A stretch of DNA of 64,000 nt from DATLSM01 sp963722965. Its GTDB lineage: Bacteria; Actinomycetota; Thermoleophilia; Solirubrobacterales; 70-9. The DNA lies in contig CAVROX010000005.1 in assembly GCA_963722965.1 (NCBI GenBank), positions 186,001 through 250,000 of the forward strand, in the 5' to 3' direction. The translations under genes and the position numbers were made by a program. This document shows, piece after piece, positions 17,728-28,135 of the stretch. Every line of letters begins with the position of its first letter. Position 1 is the first letter of the stretch. The notes under the pieces are model-generated. The model had not been told where the DNA came from. It made no database searches and saw only the letters and a program-made list of their open reading frames with translations.

Positions 17728-20544
17728 ATGGGTCGCGCCGGGACGCCGGAGCCGCTGCGCGGGCGGCTGGTCAAGCGCCGCTCGGAGCCGACCAGGTCTC
17801 GGCACGCGCACTGCGATCTGGTCCGCTACGCCTCCGACGCCAGCCCCTACCGGCTGATCCCGCAGGCGGTCGTGATGGCCCACGACCGCGAGCGACGTCG
17901 CCAGGTCGCTCGCCTTCGCGCGCCGCCTCGGAGCCATGCCCGGTCGTGTTCCGCGCCGGGGGCACGAGCCTCAACGGCCAGTCGCAGACCGACGTCGATC
18001 CTGTCGACGTCCGCCACCACTGGCGGCGGCGTGGCATCGAGGATGCGGGGCGCGTGGCTCGGGTACAGCCGGGCACGCTCGGCCTCGCCAACCGGCTGCT
18101 CGCCCGCCACGGGCGCAAGCCTCGGGCCCGACCCGGCCAGCACCGAGATCGCCTGCGTCGGCGGCGTCGTCGCCAACAACTCGGGCGGGATGCGGTGCGG
18201 GGTCGCGCCACGATTCCTACCGACCGTGCGCTCGATGACGTTCGTGCTGGCCAACGGGGACGGTGATCGACACCGCCGCCCCCGAGCGCCGAGCGAGCGC
18301 TTCGCGGCAGGCCGCCCCGGAGCTGGCCGCGGGGCTGGTCGGCGATCCGCGACGAGATCCGGGCCGACGCCGAGCTGAGCGAGCGCGGATCGCGCCGCAA
18401 GTTCGAGATCAAGAACACGACCGGCTACCGGTCTGTGCGCGTTCCTCGACGCCGACACGCCGCTCGAGATCTTCCGGCGGCTTGTCGATCGGCTCGGAGG
18501 GCACGCTCGCGTTCTCGCCGAGGCCGTGTTCGAGACCGTTGCCGCTCGGCCGCCACACGACGCTCGCGCTGGTCGGCTTCGAGGATCTCGACAGCGCCGC
18601 GGCCGCCGTCGGCGAGCTGGTCGCGCGCCGGCGCGACCGCGACCGAGCTGATGGTCGCGCCGACCCTGATCGCCGCCGCCTACAACATGCCCGGCATGCC
18701 CGAGCGAGTGGAAGGAGCTCCCGCCGACGTCGGCGGCGCTGCTGGTCGAGTTCCGCGCCGAGAACCGACGAGGCGCTCGACGAGCCCGAGCGCAAGCGCG
18801 CTGGCAGATCCTCGCCGCGCACGAGCCGCTGCTCGGCCGAGCCGGCCTTCACCCGCGAGCCCGAGCGAGATCGAGATGCTGTGGCGGGTGCGGGAGGGGA
18901 TGCACGGGCTGATGGCCGCGCTCGAGCCTCCGGCCGTGTCGCTGATCAGTCGAGGACATCTGCGTGCCGCCCGAGCGAGATCGCCGAGGCCGCCAAGGAC
19001 CTCCAGGCGCTGCTCGGCAAGCACGGGTTCCTGCCCGGCGTCGCCGGCCATGCGTCGGCCGGGAACCTCCACTTCATGCTCACGCCCGAACTTCGCCGAG
19101 CAGGCCGACCTCGAGCGCTACGACGCGTTCATGCACGAGCCTGGTCGAGCTGATCGTCGACGAGTACGACGGCTCGCTGAAGGCCGAGCACGGGACCGGG
19201 GTCAACATGGCGCCGTTCGTCGAGCGCGAATGGGGCGCCAAGGCGACCGAGCTGATGTGGCGGGTCAAGCAGCTCGCCGACCCCGACGCGGATCCTCGGC
19301 CCGGGGATCGTGCTCAACCGCGACCCGCGGCGTCCACCTGCGCAACCTCAAGAGCATCGCCGGAGATCGAGGAGTCCGTGACCAAGTGCATCGAGTGCGG
19401 CTTCTGTGAGCCGGTCTGTCCGTCAGCGCAACCTGACCACGACGCCGCGCCAACGGATCGTGCTGCGACGCGAGATGGCGCGCCAGCCGAGCGGCTCGCC
19501 GGTGCTGTCGGGCGCTGCTGAACGAGTACGCGTACGACGGCGCTGGAGACATGCGCCGCCGACGGCTCGTGCGCAGCTCGCGTGTCCCGGTCGGCGATCG
19601 ACACCGGCAAGCTCGTCAAGGAGCTGCGCAAAAAGCGCCACACCGAGCGGGCTGAAGCCCTGGCGCTCTTCGCCGCCAGGAGGTGGGGGGTCATCGAAGC
19701 CGGCTCGCGCGCCGCTCTGCTGCTCGGCGCTCCGCTCGCGCGAGGTACCCGTCGCGGCCGGGCGCTGCCGCCGCCGGCCCCCGCCCGCCCGCCCGCGACC
19801 TCACGCGCCGCCGCCGCCGCCGTCTATCTCCCCTCCTGCACCAACCGCATCTTCGGCCCCGCGAGAGGAGGTCGGGGGGTTGCCGAGGCGCTGGTCGAGG
19901 TCTCACGCCGAGCGGGGCTACCGCTCTGGATCCCCGACGAGGTGAAGGGCAGTTGCTGCGGTCTGCCGTGGAGCTCCAAGGGCTTTGCCAAGGCCCACCG
20001 GCACAAGGCAAATGAGATGGTCGCGGCGCTCTGGCGTTGGAGCGGGGAGGGCGAGCTGGCGGTGGTTATCGACGCATCTTCCTGCACGGACGCCCTCGCC
20101 GATCCGGGCGAGGCCGTCCTCAGCAAGGACAACGCCGAGCACCTCGCTCAGCTGGAGATCCTCGACTCGCTCGCCTGGGCGCACGAGCGCTTGCTGCCGC
20201 GGCTGGAGGTCCGCCGCAGGGTTGGCTGCATCGCGGTCCACCCGGCCTGTGCAGCCCGTCGCTTGGGTCTCCTCGCCCAGCTTGAGTCGCTTGCCGGCGC
20301 CCTCGCAGAGGAGGTCTACGTGCCAGCGTCGACGACATGTTGTGGCTTTGCTGGGGACCGCGGTATTACCCACCCAGAGCTGACCGCGGCGGCGACCCGC
20401 GAAGAGGCCGCCGAGCTGGCCGACCGCCGCTTTGACGCCTATATCTCCAGCAACCGTACCTGTGAGATCGGCCTCAGCCGCGCCACGGGCGCCCGCTATG
20501 AGTCCTTCTGCTTGCTGCTTGAGGAGCTAACGCGTGGCGGCTGA
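17728..20544 (+). pseudogene. FAD-binding and (4Fe-4S)-binding D-lactate-dehydrogenase-type protein, many frameshifts
   Basis: A large (about 940 residues if intact) fusion. It has an N-terminal FAD_binding_4/PCMH domain (LVRYASDASPYRLIPQAVV, RAGGTSLNGQSQTD, CVGGVVANNSGGMRCGV), an FAD-oxidase C-domain (GHASAGNLHFMLTP, ELIVDEYDGSLKAEHGTG), a ferredoxin-type CIECGFCEPVCPS, and C-terminal cysteine-rich CCG modules (GSCCGLPWSSKGFAKAHRHKA, TTCCGFAGDRGITHPEL). It fits membrane-associated D-lactate or glycolate oxidation with electron delivery to the respiratory chain. The first 1.9 kb holds more than 20 one-base shifts, mostly extra C or G; the last 960 bases (from 19582) are clean. The start is approximate. 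The 3' end overlaps the convergent SDR gene by 18 bases. Confidence 0.8.
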
Positions 20545-21402
20545 GACCGCGGCGGCGCCCTGGGGGTCGGCGTCGGCCTCGACCTCGCGCACCGTCGCCC
20601 GCATCGTCTCGTCGCGTTCCAGGCGGCGGTCGAGGAGCGGGTTGAGGACGCCCCGCAGGGCGGAGACATAGCGCCACCAGCGCGGCGCGAAGATCCGCGG
20701 CGCCCGTTCTTCGATGCCGCGGACAATTGCCATCCCCGCCTCGCTGGGCGGCAGCCGCTTGCGCAGGAAGCCGGGCAGGTTCTCCTGCATGCGCCCGGAG
20801 TGGGGGCGCTGGAAGGCGTCCTGGACCATCTTGGTGTCGATCCAGCCGAAGTAGGCGACGCTGGCGCTGGCCCCAAGCGGCGTCAGCTCCGCTCGCAGCG
20901 TGCGGCCCAGCGACTCGACCCCGGCCTTGGCAACCGCGTAGGGGCTGTTGAGCACGCCGTTGGCGAAGGCATAGACGGAGGAGGTGAGGACGATGTGGCC
21001 ACGCCGCTCGACTATCTGCGGCAGCGCCGCCCGCACGGTGCGCCAGACACCGAGCAGGTCGACCTCAAAGACCCGCTCCCACTCCTCGGTCCCGATTCCG
21101 CGCACGGTCGCGACCGTCGGCTGTGCGATCCCCGCATTGGCGACGGCGATGTCGAGCCCACCGAATCGCTGTACGGTCTCAGCGACGGCGCGCATGATCG
21201 CCGCCTGGTCGGTGACGTCGGCGGCGAGGCCGATCGCCCGCGGGCCGATCCGCTCGGCCGCCTCCTGTGCCTGGTCGGCGTCGAGGTCGACGACGGCGAC
21301 CGAGGCACCGTGCAGGTGGAGCTGGTGCGCTGTCTCGAAGCCGATCCCCCGCGCGGCGCCGGTCACCAGTGCAACCTTTCCGTTCAGGTCATATCGCGCC
21401 AC
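20527..21402 (-). CDS. SDR family oxidoreductase
   Basis: A 291-residue classical short-chain dehydrogenase. Seen: cofactor loop TGAARGIGFETA (residues about 14-25), the acidic VVDLDADQA that suggests NAD preference, NAGIAQPTVA, catalytic serine in VLTSSVYAFANG, and YAVAK with the catalytic tyrosine and lysine. The C-terminal 60 residues (RIFAPRWWRYVSALRGVLNPLLDRR) are typical of SDRs annotated near lipid metabolism. It is convergent with the FAD/Fe-S enzyme (18-base overlap) and divergent from ileS. The substrate is unknown. Confidence 0.9.
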   Translation of the reverse strand: MARYDLNGKVALVTGAARGIGFETAHQLHLHGASVAVVDLDADQAQEAAERIGPRAIGLAADVTDQAAIMRAVAETVQRFGGLDIAVANAGIAQPTVATVRGIGTEEWERVFEVDLLGVWRTVRAALPQIVERRGHIVLTSSVYAFANGVLNSPYAVAKAGVESLGRTLRAELTPLGASASVAYFGWIDTKMVQDAFQRPHSGRMQENLPGFLRKRLPPSEAGMAIVRGIEERAPRIFAPRWWRYVSALRGVLNPLLDRRLERDETMRATVREVEADADPQGAAAVSAATR

Positions 21403-21446
21403 GCGGCGCGCACACTACCCCCTCCTAGAATCACCTGCTCGCGCTG

Positions 21447-24400
21447 ATGCCCGGCTTTCGCCCCGTAGACCCCAGACAGTCCTTCCCCGAGCTGGAGGAG
21501 CGAGTGTTGGCGCGCTGGCGCGAGAACGACGTCTTCCACCGCTCGCTCGCCAATCGCGCCGGGGCGGCGGTCTGGAGCTTTTACGAGGGCCCGCCCGACG
21601 GCCAACGGCCGGCCCGGGTCCCACCACGTCCTCTCCCGGGTCTTCAAGGACATCTACCCGCGTTACAAGACGATGCGCGGCTACCGCGTGCCGCGCAAGG
21701 CGGGCTGGGACTGCCACGGGCTGCCGGTCGAGCTGGAGGTCGAAAAGCAGCTCGGCATCGCCTCCAAGCAGGAGATCGAGGAGTACGGGATCGACCGTTT
21801 CAACGAGCGCTGCCGAGCCTCGGTCTTCGAGTACGTCGAGGAGTGGAACCGCCTGACCGAGCGGGTCGGATTCTGGATCGACCTCGATGATCCCTACGTC
21901 ACCCTCGACAATGACTACATCGAGTCGGTCTGGTGGTCGCTGCGCAGGATCTGGGATGCCGGCCGCCTCTACAGCGCCACAAGGTCGTCCCCTACTGCCC
22001 GCGCTGCGGCACCGCGCTCTCCTCCCACGAGGTCGCGCTCGGCTACAGGGATGTCGTCGAGCCCTCTGTTTACCTCAAGATCCCACTCCTAGCCGCTGAT
22101 CCCCCAACCAGCGCGGCAATCGATGCAGGTTCGGCCTCGCCGCGGCGCCGCGACCCGAGCGGGTCGACCGAGTACCTGCTGGTCTGGACGACGACCCCCT
22201 GGACATTGCCCGGCAACGTCGCGATCGCGGTGGCGCCGGAGGTCAGCTACGCGAAGGCGCGGGTCGGGGGGGAGACGTTGATCCTCGCCGAGCCGCTGGT
22301 GGAGAGGGTGCTCGGGGATGGGGTCAAGATCGCCGGTCGCCTGCTCGGGCGAGAGCTCGTCGGCCGATCCTATGAGGGTCCTCTTTTCGAGCTCTCCGAT
22401 CGGACCCAGGGGGGCTATCGGGTGATCGCGGGTGAATTCGTCACCACCGAGGACGGCACCGGCCTGGTCCACATCGCCCCGGCCTTCGGCGAGGAGGACT
22501 TCGAGGTTGCGATCGCCAGCGGCATCTATGACCCCGCCGAGGGCCCCAATTCCCTCTATAACCCGGTGCGGCCCGACGGCACCTTCGACGATCGCGTCCG
22601 CGGCTTTGAGGGCCGCTTCGTCAAGGACCCCGCCCTGACCGCGGCGCTGATCGAGAACCTGCGCGAGCGTGGCCTGCTCTTTCGCGAGCAGGCATACGAG
22701 CACTCCTACCCGCACTGCTGGCGATGCGGCACGCCGTTGATCTACTACGCGAGGTCGAGCTGGTACGTCCGAACCTCCGAGGTAAAAGGGCGCCTGCTCG
22801 CCAACAACGAGACGATTGGCTGGCACCCCGAGCACATCAAGCACGGCCGCTTTGGCAAATGGCTTGAGGGAAACGTCGACTGGGCGCTTTCGCGGGATCG
22901 CTACTGGGGGACGCCGCTGCCGGTCTGGCGTTGCACCGAGGGACGCTGCGGAGATCTCGATTGCTTTGGCTCAGTTGCCGAGCTGCGCGGGCGCGCTAGG
23001 GGCGAGGTTCCCGCCGACCTACACCGCCCCTACATCGATCGAGGTGATCGTCGACTGCGGGAAATGTGGCGGTGAGATGCGCCGCGTCGACGCGGTGATC
23101 GACACCTGGTACGACAGCGGCGCGATGCCCTTCGCCCAGTTCCACTACCCGTTCGAGGAGGAGGCGGAGTTCAAAGAGCGATTCCCCGCCGATTTCATCT
23201 GCGAGGCGATCGACCAGACCCGCGGCTGGTTCTACACCCTGCTCGCCGAGTCGACCCTCCTGTTCGACACCAGCAGCTACCGCAATTGCGTCTGTCTGGG
23301 CCTGATCCTCGACCCCGAGGGGCAGAAGATGTCAAAGAGCCGGGGTAACGTGGTCGAGCCCTGGGACGTGATCGACGCCCACGGAGCCGACGCCTTGCGC
23401 TGGTATTACCTGACCGCCCAGCAGCCCTGGTCGGGGTACCGATTCTCGGTCGAGACGGTGGGCGAATCGGTGCGCCAATTCCTCCTCACGTTGTGGAATA
23501 CGTACTCGTTCTGGGTGCTCGTATGCCAACGCCGAGGGATTGGACCCCGTTGACTTTCCCAGCTCCACCCCGCCCGCCAACAACGATCTGGATCGTTGGG
23601 CGTTGTCGCGTCTGCAGGCGACCACCGCCACGGTCTGCGAGCGGATGGATGCCTTTGACTGCACCGCCGCCGGGCGGGCGATCGCCGAGTACGTGGAGGA
23701 GCTGTCGAATTGGTACGTGCGCCTCTCGCGCCGTCGCTTCTGGGTAGGCGACCGCGTCGCGTTTGCGACCCTCCGCCACTGCCTGCTGCAAACGGCCGCG
23801 CTGCTTGCACCCTTCATCCCGTTTCTTGCCGAGGAGATCCATCTCAATCTGGCGGGGGGCGAAGCCGGGGCGGCGGCCGATTCGGTTCACCTGCGCGAGT
23901 TCCCCGAGCCCGACCCCGCGCTGGCCGACAGCGAGCTGGAGGCGGCGATCGCGGCGGTCCGGCGCACCGTCGAGTTGGGCCGCGCCGCCCGCGCCCAGGC
24001 CAAGGTGAAGGTGCGCCAGCCGCTGCAACGCGCGGTGATCGTCGCAAGCGGGGCCGAGCGCGAGTCGATCGAATCCCAGGCCGAGCTCGTCATCGCCGAG
24101 CTGAACGTGAAGGAGCTTGATTTCGTCTCCGATGAGGTCGACCTGCTCAGCTACGCGGTCAAGCCCAACTACCGCGCTCTCGGCCCGCGTTTTGGCAAGC
24201 GGATGCCGCAGGTGGCGGCCGCGGTCGCGGCGCTTGACCCGGCGCAGGTGGCCAGGACGATCGCCGCCGGCGGCGAGGTGGGCATCGCCGTCGACGGCGA
24301 CGAGCACGCCCTCGGCCCCGAGGAGATCACGCTCGCCCTCCAGCCTCGCGCGGGCTATGAGGTCGAGGCGGAGGCCGGCCACGCGGTTGCCCTCCAGCTC

Positions 24401-24701
24401 GAACTCGACGAGGAGCTGCGCCGCGAGGGTCTTGCGCGCGAGATCGTCCACGCTGTCCAGAACGCGCGCAAAGCGGCGGGCCTGGAGGTCACCGACCGGA
24501 TCGAGTTGGCCCTCAGCGGGGACCCCGAGCTAATCGAGGCCGCCCGTGCCCACGAGCCTTATCTGGCCGGCGAGGTCCTGGCGAGACTCGCTCACCTACG
24601 GCAGCGCTGGTGGTGGCGCGAGCACCAAGGTCGATGGGCGCGAGCTCAGGATCTCGGTGAGCCGGGCTGAGCGGGGGCCTACCCAGGCGGCTCGCCGATG
24701 A
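21447..24701 (+). CDS. ileS: Isoleucyl-tRNA synthetase (five frameshifts)
   Basis: Class I isoleucyl-tRNA synthetase, about 1080 residues when frames are joined. Seen: N-terminus FRPVDPRQSFPELEERVLARWRENDVF, the HIGH-equivalent GSHHVLSRVFKDIYPRYKTMRGY, KAGWDCHGLPVELEVEK, the editing-domain VWTTTPWTLPGNVA, VIDTWYDSGAMPFAQ, KMSKSRGNVVEPWDV with the KMSKS loop, and NARKAAGLEVTDRIEL near the end. One-base shifts lie near 21598, 21977, 23039, 23520 and 24585. The corrected C-terminus (TYGSAGGGASTKVDGRELRISVSRAERG) ends at a TGA at 24699-24701, 23 bases inside the convergent tautomerase gene. As an essential single-copy gene, it supports the view that the shifts are errors. Confidence 0.93.
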
Positions 24702-24855
24702 TGAAGTCCGCTTTCGAGGAGTCCGAGAACTTAACCCAACAGTGCTCGGGCGCGGCTCCGGCCACCTCGACCAGGGCCTCGCCGATGCGCTTTGCGACCT
24801 CGGCCTTCTGCTCGTCGGTGCGGCCCTCGAACCAGTGAACGTGGACGAACGGCAT
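24679..24855 (-). CDS. 4-oxalocrotonate tautomerase family protein
   Basis: A 58-residue protein beginning MPFVHVHWFEGRTDEQKAEV. Proline directly after the initiator methionine is the catalytic base of the tautomerase superfamily, and the small size is that of a 4-oxalocrotonate tautomerase subunit. Further family features are KRIGEALVEVAGAAPEHCWVKF and an ending SKADFIIGEPPG. It would act as a hexamer on a dienol or related substrate, which cannot be told here. The start ATG at 24855 lies 15 bases after the thioredoxin stop, so the two are likely co-transcribed. The 3' end overlaps the end of ileS. Confidence 0.88.
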   Translation of the reverse strand: MPFVHVHWFEGRTDEQKAEVAKRIGEALVEVAGAAPEHCWVKFSDSSKADFIIGEPPG

Positions 24856-24870
24856 CGCTGAGGGCTCGCC

Positions 24871-25198
24871 CTAGGCGAGGGCCGGCTCGAGCTCGGCCTC
24901 AAGGCGCCGCTTGGGCATCGCCCCGACGACTTTCTTGGCGATCGCCCCGTCCTTGAAAAGGATCATGGTCGGGATCGAGAGGACTTCGTACTGGGCCGCG
25001 GTTTGCTGGTTCTCGTCGACGTTGAGGCTGAGGATTTTCAGGTCCTCGCGCTCGCCCTCGATCTCCTCGAGGACCGGGTGGACGACGCGGCAGGGGCCGC
25101 ACCAGGGGGCCCAGAAATCGACGAGGACGGGGCCCTCGGCCTCCAGAACCTCAGACTTGAAGGTTGGCGTCTGTCACGTCGCGCAGTTTGCCTGTCAC
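24871..25198 (-). CDS. trxA: Thioredoxin (one frameshift near the start)
   Basis: A thioredoxin of about 108 residues. Seen: VLVDFWAPWCGPCRVVHPVLEEIE with the active-site WCGPC, ILSLNVDENQQTAAQYEVLSIPTMILFKDG with the conserved cis-proline in SIPT, and an ending KRRLEAELEPALA. The N-terminus (GTG at 25198; TGKLRDVTDAN) continues to FKSEVLEAEGP only if one extra base near 25161 is removed. It reduces protein disulfides in the cytosol. A 14-base palindrome and an overlapping inverted repeat sit 46-71 bases upstream of the start and may be its operator. The following tautomerase gene is 15 bases downstream. Confidence 0.88.
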
Positions 25199-25243
25199 TG
25201 GAATCGCTCTCCCGGGTCTCGAAGTTCGGCGCTCTGGCACTCA

Positions 25244-25269
25244 ATACTTCAGAAAGTATAGCGCTATAC
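25244..25269. promoter_or_regulatory. Two overlapping palindromes upstream of thioredoxin
   Basis: ATACTT-CAGA-AAGTAT (25244-25259) overlaps the perfect 14-base palindrome GTATAGCGCTATAC (25256-25269). The region is AT-rich against a GC-rich background and sits 46-71 bases upstream of the thioredoxin start. It is most likely an operator for a dimeric repressor. The regulator is not identified. Confidence 0.5.
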
Positions 25270-25303
25270 GGCTGAGCCCAGATTTGCCTAATCCGCGGAC
25301 GCC

Positions 25304-25489
25304 CTAACGATGTTCGATGGTGATGACCCCGGCGTTGGGCCGGCGTTCGGGGAAATCAATTCGCCCAGGAATGTGCAATACGCGGCAGTTCGGACCCTCG
25401 CGGCATTCTCGCAGAGACGGCGCCTGGGTCGCGCCAGGTTCTCGCCAGAGTTCAAGGCTGACGACGAGTGCAACCACGACCAGCGCCAA
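25304..25489 (-). CDS. Possible small membrane-anchored or secreted peptide
   Basis: A 61-residue open frame starting with TTG, with a hydrophobic N-terminus (ALVVVALVVSLELW) and a hydrophilic remainder with two cysteines (LRECREGPNCRVLHI). It fills part of the gap between the thioredoxin and glycosyltransferase genes. It has no close relative that I recognise, and the start is weak. The frame opens at a stop codon only 33 bases upstream. The opposite strand also has an open frame here. Low confidence that it is translated. Confidence 0.3.
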   Translation of the reverse strand: MALVVVALVVSLELWREPGATQAPSLRECREGPNCRVLHIPGRIDFPERRPNAGVITIEHR

Positions 25490-25551
25490 GACGACCCTTG
25501 CGATGCCCAGATGCTGCCAGATTCAAACTGAAACCGCCGCCCACCACTTGG

Positions 25552-26332
25552 CTACTGACCCACCACCTTCTCGGTGGCAGCGCCCCGCTGCTTGCCCGGC
25601 CGTCTGCCGAAGCGCAGCATCGGCACGCGCCAGGCCGCCTCGACAACGATCGATCGGTCCATCTTCGAGGCACCGGCCCGGCGGTCGCGGAAGACGATCG
25701 GCACCTCGAGGACCCTGAACCCCTGCTGGATCACCCGGTAGGTCAACTCCACCTGGAATGCGTAGCCGTGCGGCCTGAATCGCTGTCGAGGTCGATCGCC
25801 TCCAGGACCTCGCGCCGGAAGCACTTGAAGCCGCCGGTCAGGTCGTGAACCTCGAGGCCGAGGACGAAGCGCGCGTAGGCGCTGCCGCCAGCGGCTGATC
25901 GCCCTGCGCAGCGCGCCCCATTCGGAGACGCCGCCGCCCGCCACATAGCGGGAGCCGATCACCAGGTCGGCGTCGCTCGGCCGCCTCCAGCAGGCGCGGC
26001 AGGTAGGCGGGGTCGTGGGAGAAGTCGGAGTCCATCTCCAGCACGAGGCCGGCGCCGCCGGCGAGGGCGCGGCGGAAGCCGGCGATGTAGGCGGGGCCGA
26101 GCCCTTCCTTGTTGCGGCGCGGTGCAGGACGCTGACCGTCTCGTGGCTCCTCGGCCAGGCGGTCGGCGATCTCGCCGGTGCCGTCGGGGGAGTTGTCATC
26201 GACGATCAGGACATGGGCGCTGGCGGGGAGCTTGTCGCGGACGGCCGCGACGAACGCCGCGAGGTTCTCGGCCTCGTTATATGTGGGCAGAACCAACCAG
26301 GCTGGGCCGGTTGTGGTGGCGGAGGGGACCAT
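25552..26332 (-). CDS. Family 2 glycosyltransferase, polyprenol-phosphate mannosyltransferase type (frameshifted)
   Basis: A dolichol-phosphate-mannose-synthase-like GT2 enzyme, about 255 residues when frames are joined. Seen: WLVLPTYNEAENLAAFVAAV, VLIVDDNSPDGTGEIADRLA (nucleotide-sugar aspartates), LVLEMDSDFSHDPAYLPRLL (metal-binding DSD), DADLVIGSRYVAGGGVSEWG, HDLTGGFKCFRREVL, and GYAFQVELTYRVIQQGFRVLEVPIVFRDRRAGASKM. All are hallmarks of actinobacterial polyprenol monophosphomannose synthases, which load mannose on a lipid carrier at the membrane. Shifts lie near 25785, 25895, 25980 and 26135. Confidence 0.85.
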
Positions 26333-26406
26333 AACCCCCGATGCTATTCGCCCACTCCCAAAGAGCGCATAAAGAGAGGGCCGCGCCGGCTGGCTAACTT
26401 GCAGGC

Positions 26407-28131
26407 GTGACCAATGCCGAGATCGCCGACGCCCTCGAAGAGCTGGGCGTGCTCTACGAGCTAGACGGCGCGGTCAAATACCGGGTGCTGGCCTACGGAG
26501 CGGCGGCGAAGGCGATCCGCGAGAGTCCGGTATCGGTGGCTGAGCTTGCCGCCGCCGGGCGGGCGACCGAGATCCCGGGGGTCGGCAAGACGCTGGCGGA
26601 GAAGATCGACGCGCTGCTGGAGACGGGTGAGATTCCGGCGGCGGGGAAGCTGAAGACGAAGTTCCCGCCGACGCTGATCGAGGTGACCCGGGTTCCCGGC
26701 CTCGGGGCGAAGACAGCGCGGCGGCTTTATGAGGAGCTCGGGGTCGCCTCCCTCGACGATCTCAGAGAGGCGGCGAGCGCGCACCGGATTCGCGAGCTGA
26801 AGGGTCTCGGCCCGAAGCTAGAGGAGAACGTGCTGGCGGCGCTGGAGCGCCTTGGGGAGCCCGGTGAGGGTCCCGGGCGGCTGCTGCTCTCCGCCGTGCG
26901 GCCGATCGCCGAGCAGTTGGCGGCGGCGCTGCGCGAACACCCCGCCGCCAAACGGGTCGAGGTGGCGGGATCGGTGCGCCGCTGGACGGAGACCTGCAAG
27001 GACATCGACTTGGTCGCAACCTCTGCGGAGCCGGCGGCGCTGGCCGCGCATCTCGCCGATCACCCGCTGATCGCGACGGCGGGAACCCCGGGGCCCAATG
27101 GCCTTCGCGCCGAGACCCACAACGGCGTCTCGGTCGACCTGCGGCTCGTCCCGCCCGCCGCCTTCGGCAACCTGCTCCAGCACTTCACCGGTTCCCAGGC
27201 CCACAATGTGCAGCTGCGCGAAGAGGCTCTCGGGCGCGGCTTCTCGGTCTCCGAGCACGGGATTGCAGACGCCCAGACCGGCAGGGTGGAGCTCTGTGAG
27301 AGCGAGGAGGGCGTGTATGAGAGCCTCGGCTACTCCTACATCGAGCCGGAGCTGCGCGAGGGGCGGGGAGAGCTGCGCGCTGCGCGCGAGGGAACACTGC
27401 CAGAGCTCGTCGCAGTCGAGGCGGTCCGCGGTGACCTGCACTCCCACACCACGCTCTCTGACGGTCGCAACACTCTGGCGGAGATGGCCGAGGCCGCGCG
27501 GGCCCGCGGCTATGCCTACCTGGCGATCACCGACCACTCCGCCAGTCATGGCTTCGGCGACCACGTCAGCGCGGAGCGCCTCTGGCGGCGGATCGAGGAG
27601 GTGCGTGCGTGGAACGAGGGCAAACGTGGCTTCCGCCTGCTGGCGGGCTCTGAGGTAAACATCGGTCTCGACGGAGAGCTTGACTACCCGGATGACCTTT
27701 TGGAAGCGCTCGATTGGGTGATCGCCAGCGTTCACACTTCCTTTGCGATCGACGAAAAGGCGATGACCGAGCGCATCCTGGTGGCGATCGACAATCCCCG
27801 CGTCCACTGCATCGGGCACCTGACCGGCCGCCTGATCGGGCGTCGGGAGCCCTACGGCATCGATCTCGAGGCGGTTCTCGAGGCGGCGGCCCGGGCCGGC
27901 ACGATGCTGGAGATCAACGGCAATCCCAACCGGCGCGACCTCTCCGAGCAGCACGCGCGCCTCGCCGCAGACGCCGGCGTTTGGATCGTCCTCAACACCG
28001 ACGCCCACGGAGTCGAGACCCTCGGCAACATCGCCTACGCGGTGGCCAGTGCCCGCCGCGCCTGGCTCAGCGCCGAGCAGGTCGCCAACACCCGCGGCTG
28101 GCAGGACTTCGCCAAGCTGATCAAGCGCTAG
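26407..28131 (+). CDS. polX: DNA polymerase/3'-5' exonuclease PolX
   Basis: A 574-residue bacterial family X polymerase with a C-terminal PHP nuclease domain. Residues about 1-90 hold the 8-kDa-like domain and helix-hairpin-helix motifs (ATEIPGVGKTLAEKI, VPGLGAKTARRLYEELG). The polymerase catalytic block is VEVAGSVRRWTETCKDIDLVAT, with the DxD metal ligands. The PHP domain starts at GDLHSHTTLSDGRNTLAEM and contains YLAITDHSASHG, AGSEVNIGLDG, HCIGHLTGRLIG, EINGNPNRRDL and LNTDAHGVE, giving the expected metal-binding histidines and aspartates. It fits gap filling and base-excision repair. The frame is fully intact. Confidence 0.96.
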   Translation: MTNAEIADALEELGVLYELDGAVKYRVLAYGAAAKAIRESPVSVAELAAAGRATEIPGVGKTLAEKIDALLETGEIPAAGKLKTKFPPTLIEVTRVPGLGAKTARRLYEELGVASLDDLREAASAHRIRELKGLGPKLEENVLAALERLGEPGEGPGRLLLSAVRPIAEQLAAALREHPAAKRVEVAGSVRRWTETCKDIDLVATSAEPAALAAHLADHPLIATAGTPGPNGLRAETHNGVSVDLRLVPPAAFGNLLQHFTGSQAHNVQLREEALGRGFSVSEHGIADAQTGRVELCESEEGVYESLGYSYIEPELREGRGELRAAREGTLPELVAVEAVRGDLHSHTTLSDGRNTLAEMAEAARARGYAYLAITDHSASHGFGDHVSAERLWRRIEEVRAWNEGKRGFRLLAGSEVNIGLDGELDYPDDLLEALDWVIASVHTSFAIDEKAMTERILVAIDNPRVHCIGHLTGRLIGRREPYGIDLEAVLEAAARAGTMLEINGNPNRRDLSEQHARLAADAGVWIVLNTDAHGVETLGNIAYAVASARRAWLSAEQVANTRGWQDFAKLIKR

Positions 28132-28135
28132 CGGC

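Noticed and set aside
16500..19600. Programmed frameshifting or a decayed gene cluster
   Set aside because: More than 25 shifts in two genes, mostly single extra bases with no slippery-site pattern, and protein conservation continues after each one. Sequencing error explains this better.
25310..25531. 73-residue plus-strand frame in the trxA-glycosyltransferase gap
   Set aside because: No ribosome-binding site, no domain, and it overlaps an equally weak minus-strand frame.
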